64,000 nt of DNA, taken from Aspidiotus rigidus. Taxonomy: Eukaryota; Arthropoda; Insecta; Hemiptera; Diaspididae. This document shows positions 60,634-64,000 of the stretch, piece by piece. The position numbers and the translations under genes are program-made. The stretch spans positions 3,534,001 through 3,598,000 of the forward strand of contig JAVHKY010000053.1 in NCBI GenBank assembly GCA_035079385.1. The letters run 5' to 3'. Every line of letters begins with the position of its first letter. Positions within the stretch are counted from its first letter, which is position 1. The notes beneath the pieces are model-generated. The model was not told where the DNA came from and made no database searches. It saw nothing but the letters and a program-made list of their open reading frames with translations.

Positions 60634-60803
60634 CCAATAGAAACGCAGCATTTAGAACAATAGATTGAACCAATCACAAAGCAATATGTTTTAGCCAATA
60701 AGAAAGCAATGTCATATTATTGTAAGAATAAGTTTCTAAGAAGTGAACCAATCACAACACAGCATTGTTATAGCCAATAAGATCATAGTGTTATACTATA
60801 AAA
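60634..60803 (+). promoter_or_regulatory. CCAAT boxes and TATA box in PLE terminal region
   Basis: CCAAT occurs at 60634, 60670, 60695, 60749 and 60774, followed by TATAAAA at 60797-60803. A TATA box about 30 bases ahead of the hammerhead segment (60830) would start transcripts at or just before the ribozyme. This is inferred; the boxes themselves are visible. Confidence 0.5.
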
Positions 60804-60829
60804 ACTCATGGTTAAGGTCTTGTTCTCCA

Positions 60830-60884
60830 GTTGCGACACAACTGATGATGGGATAACACCCGAAAGTACTCTTGAATGAGCAAC
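60830..60884 (+). ncRNA. Hammerhead-ribozyme-like motif, intact core
   Basis: It is a type I arrangement: outer stem I GTTGC (60830) with GCAAC (60880), inner CAA/TTG, canonical core CTGATGA (60842-60848), a short stem II GGG/CCC with one unpaired U before it, GAAA (60862-60865), a palindromic stem III AGTACT (60865-60870) and the cleavage C at 60871. Hammerheads with short, palindromic stem III that can pair between two molecules are known from Penelope-like elements. It is the only one of the three copies here with no change at an invariant core base. Confidence 0.75.
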
Positions 60885-60979
60885 TAATAAAGTAGATTTG
60901 TACAATTGAAAAACCCTTTTTCAATATTAGTGCTCTACGTACACCTCTTTCACTCACTCATTATGAGTTCCGATAATCC

Positions 60980-61105
60980 AAACGACTGTTAATAGTGACT
61001 AATATAACGAAGTATTTACCACCAGTCAGTATCGAATTACTTGATCATGAATGTATTCGATCGCGGGGAAAAAGTACGTTCATCTTCCATGATTTTCGTA
61101 TCCTT
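60980..61105. other. Short spacer, nothing seen
   Basis: Unique-looking sequence between the PLE end and the palindromic element array. Confidence 0.5.
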
Positions 61106-61107
61106 TT

Positions 61108-61888
61108 AACAGGGAACCTGTTCTATTGGGGGCTTTTTCAGAAATTTGCCGTCCGCCGTCCGGCCAAAAACTCGGGAAAATTTAAACTCTCGAGCCATAT
61201 ATGATAGGAGAGGGACTTAGAAAAATTTCGACTCTCGAGCTATATATGATAGGAGGGGGGCTTAGAAAAGTTTCGACTCTCGAGCTATCATATATAGCTG
61301 GAGATTCGAGAAAAATTGTGACTCTCAAACTATTATAATAGGCTTATAGTAGGTCTAGGCCTTCTTTGTACTAGCTTTATCTAGGTCTAGGCTTCCTTGA
61401 ATTTCAATACCAAATCCCATTTGACTCATAAAACAGGTTCCCTGTGTTCCGCGTTTAACTTCGTTAAGAAAGCCGTCGTTTTTCCAAGTCCCTCTCCTAT
61501 CATATATGGCTCGAGATTCGAAATTTTTTCTAAATCCCCCTTTTATCATAATAGCTCGAGAGTCGAAATTTTAACAGGGAACCTGTTTTAAGGGGGGCTT
61601 TTTGAGAAATTTGCCGTGCGCCGTGCGCCGTGCGTCATCCGCCGTCCAGCAAAAAACTTGGAAAAATGTTGACTCTCGAGCTCTATATGATAAGAGGGGG
61701 ACTTGGAAAAATTTCAACTCTCGAGCTATCATATATAGCTGGAGATTCGAGAAAAATTTAGACTTTCAAACTATATTATACTAGGCTTATACTAGTCTAG
61801 GCCTTCTTTATACTAGCTTTATCTAGGTCTAAGCTTCCTTGAATTTTCAATAGCAAATCCCACTTGATTCATAAAACAGGTTCCCTGC
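61108..61888. mobile_element. Two inverted-repeat MITE units in tandem with snapback
   Basis: Unit 1 (61108-61445) and unit 2 (61573-61888) each open with AACAGGGAACCTGTT and close with AACAGGTTCCCTG. Both contain CTCGAGCTATATATGATAGG segments and GGCTTATA.TAG.TCTAGGCC. The spacer 61446-61572 carries the internal segment in reverse (CCTATCATATATGGCTCGAG). The family also includes 17851-18154. No coding capacity. Confidence 0.75.
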
Positions 61889-61929
61889 GTTCCTCGTTTA
61901 ACTTCGTTAAGGAAGTCGTCGTTTTTCGA

Positions 61930-62560
61930 TAATTCTTTGAATCTGAGACTAGTTCTGCCTCATCGTTGAGTTTCCTGTTGGCAGCTTCCATGTTCCGATG
62001 GCTTGTGCAAAACGAACAACAACGTTCATTAAAATTCGTACAAAATTGCCTGCCGGCGGCTCATATTGCGAAAATGGATCTACATTTGGAAAATCTTCAG
62101 TAGGTCAAATCAGAAATACGCGTTCTTGATTGGTGATTGCAAGTTCTTCCGAATTTTTCGTAATTTAATATTGAAAAAGCACAAAATGTAGAATCGCAAG
62201 CGCAATATAATAGTCGATAATCCACAAATGGTAGCAAAATGATGACAAGTATTTCTGTATCTGTCATCGGTTGAACTTGGTAGCAAATGTAAATGATGTT
62301 TCTGTGGTCACGCAAGACAATTCGACCCGTGATAGGATTAGGTACCGTTAATTCCAGGGGAACTCGAGCTATATAAATTCAATGTTGACCCTGTATATTG
62401 TTAAACTAGCCTTAAATGAACTAGCAAAATATTGGCGAGTATGCCCTTTCCAAACAAGATGAAAGGGCGGGTAGGATCAGAACGATCAACTTGACAGCTT
62501 CGTTCATTCAATCGGCCTTAGATAAACAGACCTATATCAACATTTGGCGAAAGAAGTGGG
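61930..62560. other. No gene supported
   Basis: AT-rich DNA; small frames only. The stretch leads into the protein-like reading that starts at about 62567. Confidence 0.4.
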
Positions 62561-62867
62561 TGACAAGGTCCAATAAGCGATGTAATCTTCAGTAACGAAC
62601 AGGTTGCCTTGTTAGTGGTATTTCTTAACAGTACCAAACACCCCCAGATTTTACCGTTATTCTGTAGCTGTTTCGCCGAATTTGACGAATGTACTGAAAT
62701 AGTAGAATATTTCAATTGGCTGTTGCCTATACTGTCCATGAATCGCTTTTTATTTATAGGTTGTACACCTAGTAGGCGACTCATTTACTTCAAAATCCAA
62801 ATAGGTGAAGAATCGATTCGTTTGTATATCACAGATCGCCTACGTATATTGGCAACGAAATTTGGGG

Positions 62868-63098
62868 TTAAATCTTTGACTATAGATATGCTTTGTATGG
62901 ACTGCGCGAAGCCCGTGAAAAAGTGGTAGTGAGATCTCGCCCGTTTAAAAACACGTCGCCCCGCCAACGTGACTGAGAGCTGCCATTTGATTAACGTTGC
63001 CGCCAAAGTGACTGAAAGAGATCTTGCTACCACTTTTCAACGAGCGTTAACACGCATTAGCGCAGTCCATACAAAGTACTATACAGTCAAAGGGTTAA
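62868..63098. mobile_element. piggyBac-like MITE with TTAA duplication, ~231 bp
   Basis: TTAA is present at both ends (62868-62871 and 63095-63098). The right end, read inward, is CCCTTTGACTGTATAG and the left ATCTTTGACTATAG, resembling the CCCTTTG ends of piggyBac elements. Complementarity continues through GCTTTGTATGGACTGCGC on the left and its inverse on the right (about 75 bases). There is no transposase. Confidence 0.75.
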
Positions 63099-63337
63099 AT
63101 ACGATGAAAATCCACTTGAGAGCAATTTGAGTGTTTTGGTGAAGACTCTCCAGGCAATAAGCGAAGAAGTCCACGAACAAGTCGTGATCTTGTAGCTGGA
63201 TATGAGTCGCAAGAAGCAAATATTAAAACATTTTTTCTGCATTGAAGGAAAGTTCCGTTCATTTTTGTTGCTACCAAAGAGACAACTGTTGGACACAAGC
63301 ACATTAGAGTTAGAGATTTGACGCGGCAAGATGAATT

Positions 63338-63599
63338 TAGTGACGTGATTGGGTTTATCAAGGAAGAAATTATGAAATTTTACGAATTGAGTCTCTCAGA
63401 GATTGTTCGTGACAGAGGTCTAAAGAATGACGAGATATTGATCAGAAATATCTTGATTCCACATATGTTAGTGACGTGATTGGGTTTACCAAGGAAGAAA
63501 TTATGAAATTTTACAAAGTGAGGCTCTCAGAGATTGTTCGTGACAGAGGTCTAAAGAATGACGAGATATTGCTCAGAAATATCTGCATTCCACATATGC
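63338..63599 (+). repeat. Tandem duplication, period 131 bp
   Basis: TAGTGACGTGATTGGGTTTA and the following 110 bases recur at 63469 with few changes. The period is not a multiple of three, so the duplication shifts the frame of the coding remnant it lies in. Confidence 0.9.
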
Positions 63600-63700
63600 T
63601 CACTGTGTGTTTCTCTGTCGATCATTCTTTCAGAGTTTTAGACCCTCCTACAAGAGCCCCAAACATAGTCGTATTGAATCACGTTTGGCAAACTCTATAA

Positions 63701-64000
63701 TTTGTAATGAAATCGACGCAGACTGTTACTATGAATAAAGTAGATGAGAATAGTCTGGCCAGTTTTCGAGTATTACCAACGCTGAACACGATACCGTTGC
63801 TTACTGTTCGCTAGCTCATCACAATTTTGAGTCGTTCATTTGCTGTCAATGTTTGAAATCGAACCGCCGTGGCGCAGCGAGTAGAAGGCTAGAGTAAAAC
63901 GAATAATACAATATCTTTGAATTTTAGGTATGTATGGTGCGTGTAGAGAATTGTTGGAAACGTCTGAATAAACAACAGCGAAAAAAACCTAAGAATTTAT
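63701..64000. other. Window end, nothing firm
   Basis: A tRNA A-box-like stretch CCGTGGCGCAGCGAGTAG at about 63869 could be the head of a SINE, but no B box follows within the window. Confidence 0.3.

Larger units (their letters stand above)
59834..60977 (+). mobile_element. Penelope-like retroelement, copy 2, 5'-truncated
   Basis: It starts within the RT coding region (matching copy 1 from about 50551) and runs through the GIY-YIG domain, the 3' untranslated part and the terminal region, ending at CGATAAT near 60977. The last 46 bases after CAATATTAG match, inverted, the extreme left arm of copy 1, so this copy shows the full 3' end. 5' truncation is usual for PLEs. Sequence is highly similar to copy 1, so both are fairly young. 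Confidence 0.9.
62567..63700 (+). pseudogene. Decayed coding region of unknown family, split by a MITE
   Basis: Protein-like + frames run from about 62567 (EIVEYFNWLLPILSMNRFLF near residue 40) up to the TTAA element at 62868-63098 and resume in the same frame after it (KYDENPLESNLSVLVKTLQA) to a TAG near 63195. Frameshifted segments continue with VRDLTRQDEFSDVIGFIKEE and LSEIVRDRGLKNDEILIRNI; the latter region is tandemly duplicated. The frame ends TAA at 63700 after NHVWQTL. I do not recognise the protein. In-frame continuity across the insertion and charged, regular composition suggest former coding. It could be a host pseudogene, a transposon gene or a viral relic. Confidence 0.4.

Noticed and set aside
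63862..63900. tRNA or SINE A-box-like segment (GTGGCGCAGCGAGTAG)
   Set aside because: No B box at the right distance and no cloverleaf; too short to call.

Overview
This window looks like insect nuclear DNA, most likely from a hymenopteran. It is AT-rich without CpG loss, genes are split by GT-AG introns, and the only host gene I can name with confidence is the TALE-homeobox gene extradenticle (exd, PBC class). Its first two coding exons lie on the + strand at 2715-2911 and 3262-3335. The second ends at a good splice donor, and I find no further exd exon in the remaining 60 kb. Most of the window is therefore either one very large exd intron or intron plus intergenic DNA. Two other host-type coding pieces are only tentative: a two-exon small secreted-protein gene at 46605-47009, and an orphan terminal exon with a stop at 32832-32903.

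Most recognisable content is mobile-element debris. Penelope-like retroelements (PLEs) occur three times: a minus-strand 5' fragment at about 7585-8620; a rearranged copy at 49891-51648 with a reverse transcriptase, a GIY-YIG endonuclease and inverted terminal repeats, flanked by a 12-bp target duplication; and a 5'-truncated copy at 59834-60977. Their terminal repeats carry a run of CCAAT boxes, a TATA box and a hammerhead-ribozyme-like motif. The motif has an intact core in the last copy and single changes at invariant core positions in both ends of the middle copy. Fossil non-LTR retrotransposon pieces lie at 6330-7200, 36180-36910 and 43269-43502.

Small terminal-inverted-repeat elements (MITE-like) are common. 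They include a PIF/Harbinger-like family with TTA target duplications (22492-22823; also 55905-56266 and 56467-56594, which bracket a copy of another repeat), hAT-like elements (44399-44582 with a perfect 8-bp duplication; 31685-31952; 59597-59824), a mariner-like palindrome (13393-13954), a piggyBac-like TTAA element (62868-63098) inserted in an old reading frame, a 1.3-kb foldback (29997-31329), and a family with GGGAAYCYG ends (17851-18154 and 61108-61888).

Several degenerate tandem arrays are present. Two are rich in the palindrome TGACGTCA (12830-14640 and 49640-52400), one has a GAACGCGCGCGTTC core (44945-46035, with a lone relative at 14845), and one is at 40230-41330. The remaining stretches are A/T-rich, with homopolymer runs and no gene I can support.
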